Positions 33,830 to 46,708 of a stretch of 64,000 nt of DNA are shown here, one piece after another. Location of the stretch: positions 377,001 to 441,000 of the forward strand of contig JALIGW010000058.1 in NCBI GenBank assembly GCA_023053685.1, read 5' to 3'. The notes below the pieces were generated by a model. It ran no database searches. It saw only the letters and a list, made by a program, of their open reading frames with translations, and was not told the DNA's origin. How positions within the stretch are numbered: position 1 is the stretch's first letter; every line of letters begins with the position of its first letter. A program made the position numbers and the translations under genes. Source of the stretch: Diadophis punctatus similis. Its lineage: Eukaryota > Chordata > Lepidosauria > Squamata > Dipsadidae.

Positions 33830-36120
33830 CAAAGTAGCCACAACGGCAACCAAACACTAAGCTAGGCGCAGCAGAATCGCAGACCGGCGGCAGAAGGAGG
33901 CATGATTGAGCTGAGAGGCGATTAGACTGGCACTTATGGGGAAAGTATGGATTCACAGTCAAGAAGAATTACTGGAAACATGAAATCCCAGATAAGGTCA
34001 CTGCAAATGACAGAGCAAAAATTTTATGGGATTTTAAAATTCAGACAGACGTTCCTGTGATTGAAAAGAACCCGGTTTGTTTTATTGATGCAGCCATTCA
34101 GGCACCGTAACATTGAGGAGGAATGGAAAAGGGTTACAAAATGCCCTGAATTGCAGGTGGAGATCATAAACGTTTGGGGGAAGTCAACAGTGGTATCAAT
34201 TGGCATTTACTGGGGCACGGGTGCCACAGAAAGACATTGAACCATTTCGGCAGCTCAGCTACGAAACGGCACCGCTGGGCACCAGGCACATAATTACAGG
34301 CTGCCTTTACGATGCCCCAGCCCTCAGGGAAGGCGCCAACCGGGAGGAAGCAGGCGCCCGCCAGCATCGGCACGACCCACAGATCAGGCTGCTCCTCCGT
34401 TGCCCGGCTACCTTTGCCTTTGGGGGGGGGGACAGGTGGGTGCGGTTCCATTGTGCAGCATCCTTGTAAATAGCAGGGACCTGGGAGGGAGCAGGCGGGA
34501 GCTGCGCTCTGCTTTGCGAGGGGCTGTGGCTGAAAGGAAAGGAAGGTGCTTGCTTTGTAATATTTTTAAAACGAGGCAGAGACCCGCAAAGGTGCCAATG
34601 CAGGGGGAGGGGCACGGACACAAAGGCACCCCTGGCACAGGGTTGGCAATTCCACAGTCGGGGAAAGCTGAAATGGCCAAGAACGTTCTTGGCAGCAGGA
34701 ACTGCATTGGAGACGTTAAAGTCAGACAATCTGTTTATTAGGACAAATGGACAGAAGCTCCGGCCAAGCTTTGGGCAGCTTCGCATTGGACTGTTTAAAA
34801 GCAAGGAAAACGGGGTTGGAGGGGGGGGGAGGAGGAGAAAAGAGCTACCTGACACTGAAGCCACAAAGCCTGCATACCCTACCCACCCACTCACCCACTC
34901 ACCCACCCACCGTCCCTCTCAGCCGTGGGGTGTTGTAAGAGGGCTGGGTGAAACCAAAGGGCCCAGATGCAGTCCAAAGAGCAGGAAGGGGTCCAGGTTG
35001 TGGGGCGGGACTAGCTCTGCTGGATTTTGTCTCTCTTTGAGGGTGGCAACAGTTGTGCTGTTATTTGGGTTAACTTCACAAGTCTCACCCACTCACCTTT
35101 ACCTGCCAGCCAATCTAGGAGCCCCAGAAATGGCTAGGAAAGTGGGCGCAATTAAGTGTTGCTGGGCAAACTGCCCACTCCTTGGCCCTACGCAGAGGCT
35201 GCAAGGGGCGGGATACTTCCTTCCCCTCGGAGGCAAAGGTGCCTGCGTGCCCTAGGCAGCCCCTGAGGGCAGGAGGAGCACTTCGCCAGCAAAGAGACCT
35301 ACGACTGGCGTTGGGATGGACTCTGTTGGGGCCCAAGAAGAGATTTTTGCGGTTGGGCTGCCCTTCCTTTCCCCCCTTGGGTAGCTGCCTTCTCATCCCC
35401 TGGAATGCCCCCCCGCAGCTGAAGCTGCCCTTCTGGGGGGCCCTCCTTGCAGCTGGTGCATGCCACCTTGGTCCCCTCCCCTGGAATGAGGCCAAAGGGG
35501 CCTTCAGGGGTCCCCTTTGTACACGTGGGAGGAGGAGCAATGCCTGTCGAGTGAAGGAGCCTGGTGGCTGGGGAGGATGGAATTGAAAGTAAAGAGTCTT
35601 TGGACTCAGCCACCTGTAATCTGGGCAGGTGATCCTCTCCCGTCAGCTCTTGCAAAGCAGAACTGAAGCTGGCTTGCTCCCAGCAGGGGCGCCTTCTTTT
35701 TTTGGGGGGGGGGACCTGAATCCACAGCCCCTCTACCTGGCAGCCTCCTCTCCTCAGAAGGGTCCCTGGGGCAGGAAGGCCCCACCTGCAAGGCACCAAG
35801 CCGCCAGAGAGAGCTGGGCTCCCCGGAAAGCCAGCTGGCTGGCCGGGCGGCCAAAGCAACAGGGGCTCCTGCTTCGTTTCCACAGCAATGGAGCAGAAGG
35901 GCTCCTGGGGTGGGGGTGGCTGCTGGGCTGCCTACTCGGGGCCACGTTTGCTGAATGGCGACTTTGCTCCTGAGGACGTTTGCAGGGAGAAAACCGGATT
36001 TGGGGGTGGGGGGGGCAGCAGCTCAGAAGAGGCTAAACGTCCCCCTGAACACCGGCCTCCCTGGACGTCAGTCAGGCCCCCAGTGACTTCAGCAGCTGAT
36101 TTCAATGACAGCCGTTTGTG
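33830..36120. other. Intergenic; candidate conserved block at 33860-34330
   Basis: A repeat-free block (CATGATTGAGCTGAGAGG, CACTGCAAATGACAGAGC, ATTTTATGGGATTTTAAAAT) stands in GC-rich surroundings, with another near 34705-34760. (CACCCACT)n lies at about 34880-34912. No coding exon recognised. Confidence 0.35.
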
Positions 36121-36124
36121 GGTC

Positions 36125-36192
36125 TCCTGCTTGAACAGGGGGTTGGACTAGAAGACCCCCAGGGACCCTCCCAACTCTGTATTTCTGCTATC
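36125..36192 (+). repeat. CR1 3' terminus only
   Basis: CAGGGGGTTGGACTAGAAGACC...CCCAACTCTGTATTTCTGC is the last 65 bp of CR1. Confidence 0.75.
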
Positions 36193-37180
36193 TTGTTCTT
36201 CTGAGGACTGAGCTGAAGCCCTGGGCTTTTCTTTCCGTCCACCGTCCAGACCCACTGAGATGCGCCATGGGACCCCCAGGGGTTCCCCCCAGCCCAGTTA
36301 CTCCATACCCGGGGGTTAAGGTCTGCTTAAACCAGCCCCTCCTTTGGGCAACAAGACCAGGCCAAGGCCAGGTGCCATTTCTGCACAGCCGCCCACCTCC
36401 CTGGAAGGCAGGAGGAGACCCAGCTGAGCGGGAGGGAGACGCTTGGCCTGGCATCCCTGATGCTAACCGGGCACAGATCTGCTGACTCCGGCAACCGGCG
36501 CAGCGCCCAGCGAGGCTTTGCCTGGGTAGCAAGCACTGACTTGGCACAGGTGGGGCTCGGAGTCCGCACCCGGCCTCCTGCAGCCGCACAAGCGCTCCTG
36601 CCCGCTTTCCAGAGAGTGGGGGGGGGGAGATCAGGGGCGGGGAAGCATCAGTGCCCACATAATTGCCGGGATCTGCTGAGTGTTGAGTTTGCAAAAAGAG
36701 GGAAGAATGGTTGGGGTCATTCATAACTGGTAAATATTTGTCTATCTAATCAAAAGGCCTTTTAATTAACATTTTTATCCTTGCAACTGGTTTAATTTAA
36801 AGGGGGGGAGAGAGAGAGAGAGGGAGAAAGTTCTGCAGGAAGTCAATTAAATCAAACAGATGGCGGGGAAGAGCCCAGCCCAGCGCCGCCATCTGCCTTC
36901 CACACCCCGGCAGGAGCCGCTGCCAGAATGGGGGATCCAGGTGTTCCTCAGCCAGCACACCTGTTGGGGAGACCTCAATTGCCGGACCTCCCCGACTCCG
37001 GTACAGAGGGAGGTTCTCTGCCCCCCTTCCATTGCAGAAGCTCCAGTGGAGCCAGCAAGACTGCGCCCCCTCCCCACGTTCAATGGACCGGATAACTCCG
37101 AAGGGCATTAACAGTCCAGGAGGGGGAGACTGGGGGGGAGGGGCAGGGCTTGCTGGATTCTCTGCAGTCTGATCCTGATT
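36193..37180. other. Intergenic; AT-rich block at 36715-36800
   Basis: GGTAAATATTTGTCTATC and CCTTTTAATTAACATTTTTA form an 85-bp AT-rich island in GC-rich DNA. Otherwise nothing recognised. Confidence 0.35.
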
Positions 37181-38030
37181 GGCACGGGAGGTGCGGAAGG
37201 GGTGGGAGCTCTGCCGCGGTGGGTCCCTGCTGGCCCCGGCCACAGTTCCTGCCCCACGAAGGGCGGGGGTCCCCTCCCCTCCCCCCCGGGGCTCTTCCGC
37301 CTTCTAATCAGGGGAGTTCAGCGTTTAGCCCCGGATCTGCCTCGCCTCTTTTCCAATCAGGGCCTCTTCAGGCGCAGCTCCGCGCCACTCGCCGCTGATT
37401 GCCCGCCTTTCCCTTCCGCCCTCCGGCACTTTCCCAGCAGGCGGGCGGGCGCGCTCCCCCTCCCCGGCCGGCTCCGTTGCTTGGCCCCTTCCTGGGGCAG
37501 CCTTAGACGCACCCGGCGACCCGGACCCTCCGGGCGGGGAGGGGAGCGCGGCGTCGAGGGTCGGGGCTTTCCACCCGGGACCCTCCCATCTGGTCCCGGC
37601 GAGTCGGAACTCTTGGTCGGAGGCGGCCTTGCCAAGGGCTTCCCACCGTGGCCGAGAGGCGGACGGACAGGCGAGTCGCTGAGCCTTTCCAGCCCCCTTC
37701 GTGGTCAGGATTCCGAGAACCACGAAGGGCTCGACCGCCGGAGCTTTTGGCCCCCGGGCTCTGGGCTCTTCCTCCGCGGTCCCCGTCCGGGTCGCTGGCT
37801 TCATCCCCAGCCAGTTAGAAGAGGAGGAGGAGGAGGGGCACCCCAGAGGCACAGGATACCCAAGAAAACCCAGTTCCCCCCCCAGCCCCTTCCTGGGCAG
37901 GGCGCGGCCTCCGCCCCGGCAGCGTCCAGTTGCTGGGCAGCTCGCAGGTGGCTCCTTTTATGGGCATTTCTCAACACTGCAGAAGGAGAAGCGAAATTCG
38001 GTTTCCGCTCGGTTGAGCAGAGATAAAACG
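37181..38030. promoter_or_regulatory. Orphan CpG island
   Basis: CpG-dense for about 0.85 kb with plus- and minus-strand open frames of 175-275 codons that are rich in Gly, Pro, Arg and Ser and match no family. Probably a promoter or regulatory island rather than a coding exon. Confidence 0.45.
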
Positions 38031-39399
38031 CTGAAACTTCCTATTTCCAGAAGAAACAGGGAAGTCTCTCAACGCCCAGCCTGCGTTAAAAATACCCATT
38101 TCCAGCCGGCATCCCCCCCCCACAGGTTTAAAGCCCAGATCAATGGCTGGGAAGGGGCGCTCCTCCCCTCGCCCCGCTTCAGAGGGTGGATTTGCTAAAG
38201 GGCAGGTGGGTGGCTGGGAGATGGGACAGAGGCAGGATGGGCCTTAAGGGAGGTGGGCGGTTCAAAACTGTTGAAAAAGGAATAAAAAAGATGAGCGAGG
38301 CACCAGGCAGAGACCCCAGAACAGCCAGTGGGCAGGCGGGGCTCTGCAGTTCTGGACAGACTCGGCTGTCTTGGCTTCAAAGCAGAAGATTTCCCCCCCC
38401 CCCATACACTGGGCCGTGGAGTGGCTGCTCTGCTCGGCCGTGGGTGGGTGGGGGGAGGGTGTTTCCCATCCTTTCGGCTCCCTCTTCAGGCGGTGAGTTG
38501 CCTCCAACCTAACCAAGAAGCTTGCTTGAAAGTAGGTGGGTGGGTGGGTGACTGGCAGCAGCAGCAGCAGGAGGCCAGGGAGGAAAAGAAAGCCCAAGCC
38601 CCTCTGACCATGCACAGATGGGGGGGGGGAGACACCCTACGGCTAGCTCTGCCTTTGGGCAGCATTGGGTGTGTGTGTGTGTGTGTGAGGTGGGCTGAGA
38701 CCTTGCTTGGCTTTAGGTCTCCTGTAGAGGAGGAGCGGGGGGACCTGCCCCCGCCCAGAGGATAGTTTGGGTTCTGCAGGTCTAGGCTCTGCCTGAGGCC
38801 CGGAATGAATGGAGCCTCCATGCTCAGGAGGGGGGATGCTGCTGGAGCCCTGGGGGCCGTCTTTGGCCTCGCGGCCAGGAGAAGCTCTTTCCGATGGGTC
38901 CTGTGGGGCTCACCCCAAGTGAAGAAGCCGCCAGAGCAGGCCCAGTCTCTATCCCATTTCTGGCCCCGTCTTTGAGGGGGTCTGTCTTTCCGGTGGGGGG
39001 GGGGCTCAAAGCAGCAGCAGATCCTTCATTCCCCATGGAGCCACTGATTGGCTACCTGGCTCCAAGTGACTTCCGTGGTTAAGGAAGGCGCTGGCCCAAC
39101 AGGAGGGTCGCTAGTTACTCCGCTTCCCTCCTGGGACAAAACTCCCAATCAGATGCAGGCGGGGGTTGCCCCGGATTTCCCCTGGTCTTCAGGGGGTGCC
39201 TGAAATCCGAGGGGTGAACATGCGTAGTTAGGGGCTTTTATCCAGCCTCAGCCAGGCTAGACTTTAATTGCTGACGCCAGGAAGGGGGGAGACCCCAATT
39301 CTCGTGGGAGCCCCGAGAGGAGAGGGGCGGAAGACCTGGCTAGGATCCCAGATATCCGGAAAAGCTTCGGAAAAGAAAGCCGGAAACTTCCGCTCCCTG
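38031..39399. other. Intergenic with short tandem repeats
   Basis: (GT)n at 38669-38688, GGTG-type repeats at 38533-38550 and a CAG tract near 38557-38569. No coding exon recognised. Confidence 0.5.
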
Positions 39400-40640
39400 C
39401 CCAGCTGTGGACGCCGTGGCCGTGGGCCCCTTCCAGTGGGGTGGCAGGGCCGGGGGGGCGCCCTCCCGCCCCCATGCAGCTGAGCCAGAAGGGGCGCCCC
39501 GCGGGCTCAGGGAGGACAGCCTGTCCGCGACGCCTGCCGGCCGAAGCCCCTCCCGTCCCGCAGGTGGCCTGGGAGCAGCCGCGCCTGTCCCGCCTTTCCT
39601 CCGCGGCCTCCCCGGGCGCGGTAGGGCAGCGGCGAGCGCCTCCGTGACAGGCCGCTCTCCTTAGCAGGCGCCGCCCGCAGTAATCAGCTTAAGAGCCGAA
39701 TCGATGGCTGCTTGGCCTCTGGCGGGCGGCTGAGCCGTCCCTCGGGCCCGGCGGCGAGAACGGCTTCCTGGAAGCGGCTTGGGCGGGGGCCAAGGAGCTG
39801 CAGGCTGAGGCTGCCCCCCCCCCCCCCCGCTGGTGCTGCCTTCGTCCCGCTGGTGGAAGCCCGGACCGGCCGCTTCGCTTCTAGGGATCCCAGGGTTTGC
39901 TTTTCGCATAACTCGGGTCGGGCGACCCTATCCAGCCAACCCACCTCCTGGGGGAAAGTCTCGGGTTCGAGGCTGGGAGCCCCGGGCTGGGCTCTGCCCC
40001 CCTCCTGCCGGAGCCGGGACGAGCCTCGGAGCAACCGCAGCTTCCGGTGTGCGGCTGCCCCTCCCCAAGCCCGCTCGGGCCTGGTGGGGGGGAGGGTCCT
40101 CCCGGCTTGGCTCCCTCGACCCAGCCCGAGCTCAACTTAACGCGGCCGGAGCGGAGCTGTCAACTGCCCTGCCTCCCGCCCGCCGCCGACATGCTTTCCA
40201 TCATGCGCGCAGATTTATTTTACTATAATTTAATTCCATCTTCAGCGCCGGCAAGACGGATGGGCCCCGGATCGGAGCTGGGAGGCAGCGCCGGCGTCGT
40301 AAATTTGTACTCTCGCCGCCGCCGCCGCCGCCGCCGCCTTCCCTGCATGCTCGCCTGGCGGCCCAGGACCACCTCCGACCCCGGCCGAGAGCGGGCCTTT
40401 AGCCCCCGCCGGCCCTTTGCAGAGCCCCTCCTGCACTGCGTGGGGCGGCGGAGGAGACTGGCTCGTCAGCTTTGGAAGTTTTCCCGTTGCCGTTTTCGTG
40501 GGAGTCCGGCAGCCACCGCCTCCCGGGTTTCTGGAGTGGGGCTGCCGTTGCCCTGGCTCCTGCAATGTGGCCTCCTCCCTGGAGCCCCAGGACGGCCAAG
40601 GAAGCCAGGCGAGGTTTCCTGCACCTGAGGCTCCCACTGG
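39400..40640. promoter_or_regulatory. Orphan CpG island with AT-rich cores
   Basis: About 1.2 kb, CpG-dense. Two compositionally distinct cores lie inside: 39667-39716 (AGTAATCAGCTTAAGAGCC, AATCGATGG) and 40189-40260 (GCAGATTTATTTTACTATAA). (GCC)n lies at 40315-40338 and a 12-nt C run near 39817. No family-like reading frame. Confidence 0.45.
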
Positions 40641-43600
40641 GCCCAACAGCTGGATCTTCCCTTTCACAGAAACCCCTGGAAGGGGGAAAGAGAGGGAGCC
40701 CATCAAGCCCAAACTGGGCCTTCCTCAGCAAGCAGAACTCTGCTGAAAGACCCCCATTTCTCTCCAGGAACCCCTAAAGCAACACCCAGGGGGGCCAGTC
40801 AACCCAGCAGCATCTGACTGGGCACTCTTCAACTCTCCTCCCTTCCAGTGGGGAGGGGGGGGCGGCTGCAGCCCAGGCCTCTCGTGGAAGGGAGAGTCTT
40901 GGCCAGGGATTAGAAGAAAGGGGGCTGGCTCCCCCCCCAACACGTCTCCTTTCTTCACCTGCCCCCAAGGGGTGCAGAAATGCTATAAACGGGTCCCACC
41001 TTGAGGTGGTGATTCAGCAGGAAGGGCTTCACTGGGAAGGTGGCTTGTCAACGTTTTGTCCCAAAAAAGACTTCTCTGGCATCACCTGGGCGGCCTCTTC
41101 CTCTCTTGTGAGCAGCCCCAGGACCTTGCTGGCTGCTGGAGAAAGCAAGCCATGGGCTGAGGCACAATCCTGGCTTGTGACTCGCAGGGCCTCCTGGCAC
41201 CACCCAGCCATCACTCAGGCAGGTGGGTGGAGGGAATGGCCCCTCCCTGCAGAATCGGGGGGGGGGCTTGGCCGAGCCCTGGGAGGGGGGCTTCCAGATG
41301 GAGATGGTGGGAGGAAGCGGCCACAAAGGCGAGGCAGCCCAGATTGAACAGAGGCCTTTGCAAGAGACGCCCACTTGATTCGCTCCCCACACTGGCAATT
41401 TACTCTCGTGGATTCCAGGATTTGCTTCTTTTCCCCAAATGAGCTTTTAGGGTTCCTTTCTGTGCCAGCTACGTGGGCCCACACGGGCCCCCAGCTGCAG
41501 AGGCCCTGCCTGGCAATGCTGCTCTCCCTTGTGGCCTCTCTTCCCTCAAGGGTGGGTGGGGACCTTGGAGGAGGCACCCGGGACGTGGCCTGGTGGGGCT
41601 CCTGCAAAATTCCATGTGAGTTGGAGGGAAATAGGCACTAGCAGCCCCCCCCCGGGAATCCTGGGCTGATCTGGAGTGGGGGCTGCCTGGCCCAGGGCAC
41701 CCCTGTTTGGGGTCGTCCACCCTGGCCTTTCTCCTTCCATCAGGATCCATGAGACCAGCCAGGCAGGTTGACAAACACTCATTCTGGGCCCAATCGGGAG
41801 AAAGCCAGCAAGGCGGGGGCGGGGGCCGGACGACGGTCCTTGCAGGAGAAATCAGGAGTTCATTGGCCGCCTGGGCTGGGCAAGCTCAGCTTCATCATTG
41901 AAGTGGCCCCTTTCCTGGCCTTGCACAATCTGCTGAAACGTAAAGTAACCAAGGAACTGCTGCGCCCCTCCCCACCCCCCCACCCCCATTAGCCAAGGTT
42001 GAAAGGAATTAAGCTTGAGGAGTTGTGGGACTGAAGCCCTGAGGTTTCTCACTGACCTGGTTCGCATCTCCCCACAGAAGCCTTTGGCCCCCTGGAGGGA
42101 CAGGCTGCTCTTCCTTCTCCTGGGGTGCTTGGGGGGGGGGCTAGGGGCCTGGCCGGGGGGGGGGAGCCTGGTGAGGAGCAGCCTTGGCATCTGCTGCCCC
42201 CATGGATTTGGCTGACGCACTTGGTCTACATTTGGGAAGTTGCCCCTGTGTGGATTTAGGAGGAAGAGTCTCATGGGCCAAAATGCAGACAGAAATGAAA
42301 TTGCTTTTAAATCCAAAAGCCAGCAAGATTAGCTACCTCTCCTCCTGCAGGCGTAACTGGAGAGAGAGCCTCTTAATCCAGGGCAAAGAAGGGAGGGGGA
42401 GGGGGGAGCAGTCTGGCCCAGGAAAGGCAAAGAGGGGCAGGCACGGGGGGGGGGAGGGGTTGGCCAGAACTCAGCGGAGGGACCCTTTTGGAGGGAGCGA
42501 AGGGGCCCACAAGGACTGGCCAGATCCCACCTGCAGCCCAATTTTACTGCGAGGTGCAGCCAGGTTCTCCCTGCAGAACCACCTGAGAACTGAGCCAGGG
42601 CGACCTCCTGCCTTGTGCCATTTCCCATCATGGGTGGAGAAGACCCCGGTGGGCCAGAGGCCTCCCGGAGCAAGGCTCATGCGTGCAGGGGGGCGCTGTG
42701 TCTTGTGAAAACAAAGCCTGTGGTGCCAGATGTGCCAGTCCCAGCCTTACCTGGGAGTGGGGGCCCCAGGGGTGCAGGGCCCCATCTGGGCTAGGCTGCT
42801 GTGAGGGATGAAGGGGGAGGGGCCAAAGGCAAGATTGACTGGAGGACAACCCTGGTGATAGTATGTGACCCTTTGCACCCCCTGCCTCATGGGGGCCCCT
42901 CAGGACTGGCCAGGCTGGCAGAAGGGTTTATTCTGGGAGATTTCTGCCCAGGCAACCCTGCAGAATGACAGCCTGCACAGGAAGGGCTCCCGCCCCACAC
43001 AAAAAGGGGTCAATTCCCCCATGGCTGGGGAGGCAGTGATTCTCCGGAGGAAAAGGCCAGGAGCCCTGGGGGAGTGAAAGAGCGCACCCCCTCCCTCACT
43101 CTCCCAGAGCTCCCTCCAGGAAAGGCAGGAGCAGCCCCCTCCCATGTTCTTGCTGAGGAGGGGTAGGAGGCTGGCAGGGCCACCTTCTGGGCAGGAGCTG
43201 CAGCAGGGAGCCTGTCCTGCCTGGCGTAAGGGTGCCCTCCACTGTCCAACGCACCAGTTTTGCAGGCAAGGCTGGCATCAGCTGGAGCCGCCTCCCCTCA
43301 CCCGATGGAGGAGGGAACCTCAGCTCAGTCTGGTCCCCCAGAGCCAGGGGGATCCTCTGGGTGTCAAGCAGGAAGGGCTGCCCTCAGCGGGGCCAGGGGG
43401 CCTTACCCCTTTAGCCATTCCAGTCGGATCCCCTTCTAAATCGCAGAGATGAACCAAACCCTCCGCCTGTTTTTCTTGAAATGAGATGGGCAGGACTGAA
43501 AGAAGAAACAGCCCCCCCCGCTCTGAAGGGTCTCTCCCCGGTTCTTCTCCAGCAGCTGCTGCCCCCCCCCAACTCTTTGCCCATCCGGTCTGCTCTGCAA

Positions 43601-46600
43601 CAGTCAAGCAAGGCCGGTCTTGTGGGGGGAGGCACCAGGAGACGCCCCAGGGTTGAAGAGCTTCCTGGGGGAGCCTGACAGGCTGCTCGAATGTTGCCCC
43701 CAAGGAAGTCCTGATGTGGAACTTGATGCCCAGGGACCCATCACTTTGGGGCCCCACCATCAAGGCTCCCCACTGCTCAGCCAGCAGCCGGGTCTCCCCA
43801 CCTGGCCGGACTTCAGCAGAAGAAGAGCTCAGTGGGGTCTTAGATGTGGCTCAGAAGGAGGAGGGGGGCTGCTTGTTCCCGGTCGCCCCAAGCAAGCAGT
43901 CTGCCATCACCTTGGACCTTTGCCTTCTGCCTCTTCTGCCAGAGTCCGTCTGCCCCCTCGCTCATTCCATGCCCACAGGGATCGCTCTTCTCTGCAGGCA
44001 GAGGAAAAGGGCACCGAATCGGCTGGGAGCACCAGCCCAGGGTGGCAAATTTGGGCAATGCCTGCATGGGGCACCCCAAGCCCCCCAGGGTCCAGGAGTT
44101 AGCACAGGATCCCCCACTGGCCTGGGGGTGTCCCCGGGGGGCACCCGGCTGCTACCTCTGGGCACTCTGCTGCTTTTTGGCTTCCCTCCCACTGCCCAGA
44201 GAGCTGGAATCCAGCTGCCCCCCTTCCTGGGAGGGCCAGGCCTGCCCCAGAGCCATCCCAGTTGGCTCTCCTCGGCCTCCCTTCCTCCCTCCGAAAGGCT
44301 GGTGTTGTGGCTGCTGTAATTTGCTGATGACACATAGCAGTAAATATTGCTGCCCCCCTCCCTTCCTCTGGGCTGATAAGGGGGCAATCCAGTTAGTAAC
44401 TCTTCAGTGGTCGTAAAAGCCTATTGTGTCCCAGCAATTATTTACCGATAAACAGAAGAAAGCCAATAAGCCAAGAAGAAAGAGGCAGCCGGCTGCTCCA
44501 CGGGTGCTCAGCAGGATAACTGATGGGGGGGGGTGATGCTATCGTGGCCCCAGCGCAGGGGAAATGGGGGGCACTGGAGCAGCTGGCAACAACCGAGCAA
44601 TTGTGTGGCAGAGGGTGACAAAGCTGGCAGCCTGACCACTCTTCACCAGGCCCGTCGGCCTCTGCAGAAGACGGATGCCAGGAGGGTTGCAGGGCCCATC
44701 GCTCCGGCTGCCCTTTCTGGTTTACCCAACTCACCGAGACCCCGAGACTGCACCCCCTTGCTCTCCGAGAGAGGCAGGGGCCTGCGTGACCTCAGAGGAG
44801 GTGCCCTAACTGGAGGCTCACAATTCTGCCCTCTGAGTGGCCAGCACCGAGTCTCCCAGAGTCTTTGGCCCCACCCTGCCTTCCCAGGCCCAGCTAGCCC
44901 TAGTGCTCTGGTCTGTTTGGGGGGGACAAAAGAAGACTCCTCCCCCCACTCCTCCTCCTCCTCCTTTGTGCTGGTCCTCAGTTGCTGGTTTCTGGATTCC
45001 TGAAGCAATTGGGGAGGGGTGGACCCAGGCCATGGCAGCCCTTCCAGTGCCCAGCAAAGCCTCCCTCCTCTCCCTGAGTTGGAGAGCCTTCAGACACAAC
45101 CACCCTGGGCTCTCCTGGAGGAGCTGCAGCCCCACCTCTCAAAGCAGACCCCTCTTCCTACCGTGGGAAGGGCCTTCTGGTTGATCAGGAATGTCCTTGA
45201 GCCCTCATGCTGTGCAGCTGCCAGAAGGCCCAGTATGCAATAATGGGGAGTGGGAATCCCCCTCGTTCCCCCTTGGAGAAAAGGAGCCCTGTTTGCTCTC
45301 CTCTGGTTCCCCCCCCCCAGGAGTTCTCAGAGATCGGCATGTGATCGCCTCACCCGCTTCCTTCAGCACCTGGGGGGCAAACCCTCTGGGCCTGGGGACT
45401 TCCTTCCTGAATCAGACTCCCCCTGGCTGCTGGTTCAATGGTCAGCCCCTTCCTGAGTCCATCTGACACCCAGCAGAGGTGGGGTGTGGGTGTGTCTGCG
45501 GTCACCTCCTTTGCGTTTGCTCCTTCCCTGCCATGGAGGCTGACCACCCTGCAGGCCTGGGCAGAGAAGCCAAGAGGGTTTTGCTAGGTGAGTGTTGAGC
45601 TGCTTCTGCCAGGATACCCATCTCAAAAGGTTTCCTGGGCAGCTTGTCATCCCTTCCCTTGATTGGAATGTGGAGGAGGAGGAGGAAGAGGAAGGAAGAG
45701 GGGGTTGTGGGAGGAGGATGAGCAGGAAGAAGAGGAGGAGGGGGGAAGGAGAATGAAGGAGGAGGAGGAGGGATACGGGAGGAGGAAGAAGAGGGGGAGG
45801 GGGAGAAGACGCGGGGATGGGGGGGGGAGCAGGGGCAGCTCTGCAGGGCCATTCTTGAGCTACAGCTTGGAAGGCCCTTTGGTGGCTCAGGAAGCTTCTG
45901 CCCCAGGTGAGGGAGCCAGGAGGCGCGGCGTCTCCCCTAACACCCAGCCCTTCCCTCGGCCACTGGGCCAGCAAGAGCCTGAGGCTCAGAAGGCAAAGGG
46001 CAGCATTGGGGCAGACTGGGAGGGAGGGCGGGAAGCTGGCCTGGAGCTGCAGCAGGCAAGAGGGCTGGATTGTGGGGGTCGGATTGCCAAGGGAAGAAGC
46101 AGAGCCGCCTTCCAGTGGAGCCGGAGAGGCAACACATCTGTCCGGGGTCTGGAAATCTCCCCCAGATGTCAGGGCCAGATGCAAACCACCATCTGCTTTG
46201 TCTAGTGTGGCCACAAGGCCCGGCAGCAGCTCCAGGTTGCCTGCAGACACGCTCCTTCTGTCTGCCCCACCAGGAGCAGACCCTTAACTGACCCTGCACT
46301 CCCCCCGCCCCCCCGGCCGTCCCGAGGCTGCCTGGAGGAGTTTTGTACCCGTCTCTTCTTCACCTCCAGTTCTGAAACTCCCGAAGCCGCCAAGGTCAGT
46401 CGCGTCGTGGCTGTGCTCTTCTTCCGTAACATTTTCATTGCCCTGTTTTACAATGACGAGAGGAGCCGTTATTTACAACCGAACATTTAATAACACGACA
46501 CTGGTTAGGTCAGCCGAGGCTTCTCGGTGCGTCAGGGGAGCCTCCCCCGGGAGCTGCAGGTCGCACCTCGTCTGCTCCGAGGCTGCCGGTTGCTTCAGCC

Positions 46601-46708
46601 TCTTCACTCCGAAGCCCCCGGGAGACGGAGAAGCGTTCGGGAACGCTCCGGGCAGGCAGGTCCTTCCACTTCTTCCATGCACTGGGGGCGGGGAGGGAGA
46701 GACAGAGA
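40641..46708. other. GC-rich intergenic DNA with candidate conserved blocks
   Basis: AT-rich, repeat-free blocks: 42210-42360 (CAGAAATGAAATTGCTTTTA), 44305-44480 (TGCTGTAATTTGCTGATGAC, CAATTATTTACCGATAAAC) and 46415-46505 (ACATTTTCATTGCCCTG, AACATTTAATAACACGAC). No gene recognised in the rest. Confidence 0.4.
45669..45815. repeat. Imperfect (GGA/GAA)n purine tract
   Basis: About 145 bp that are almost entirely purine on the plus strand, built from GAGGAGGAGGAAGAGG-like units. Confidence 0.85.

Noticed and set aside
37202..38026. A 274-codon plus-strand frame in a CpG island
   Set aside because: Low-complexity GC-driven composition with no family resemblance and no clear splice context.
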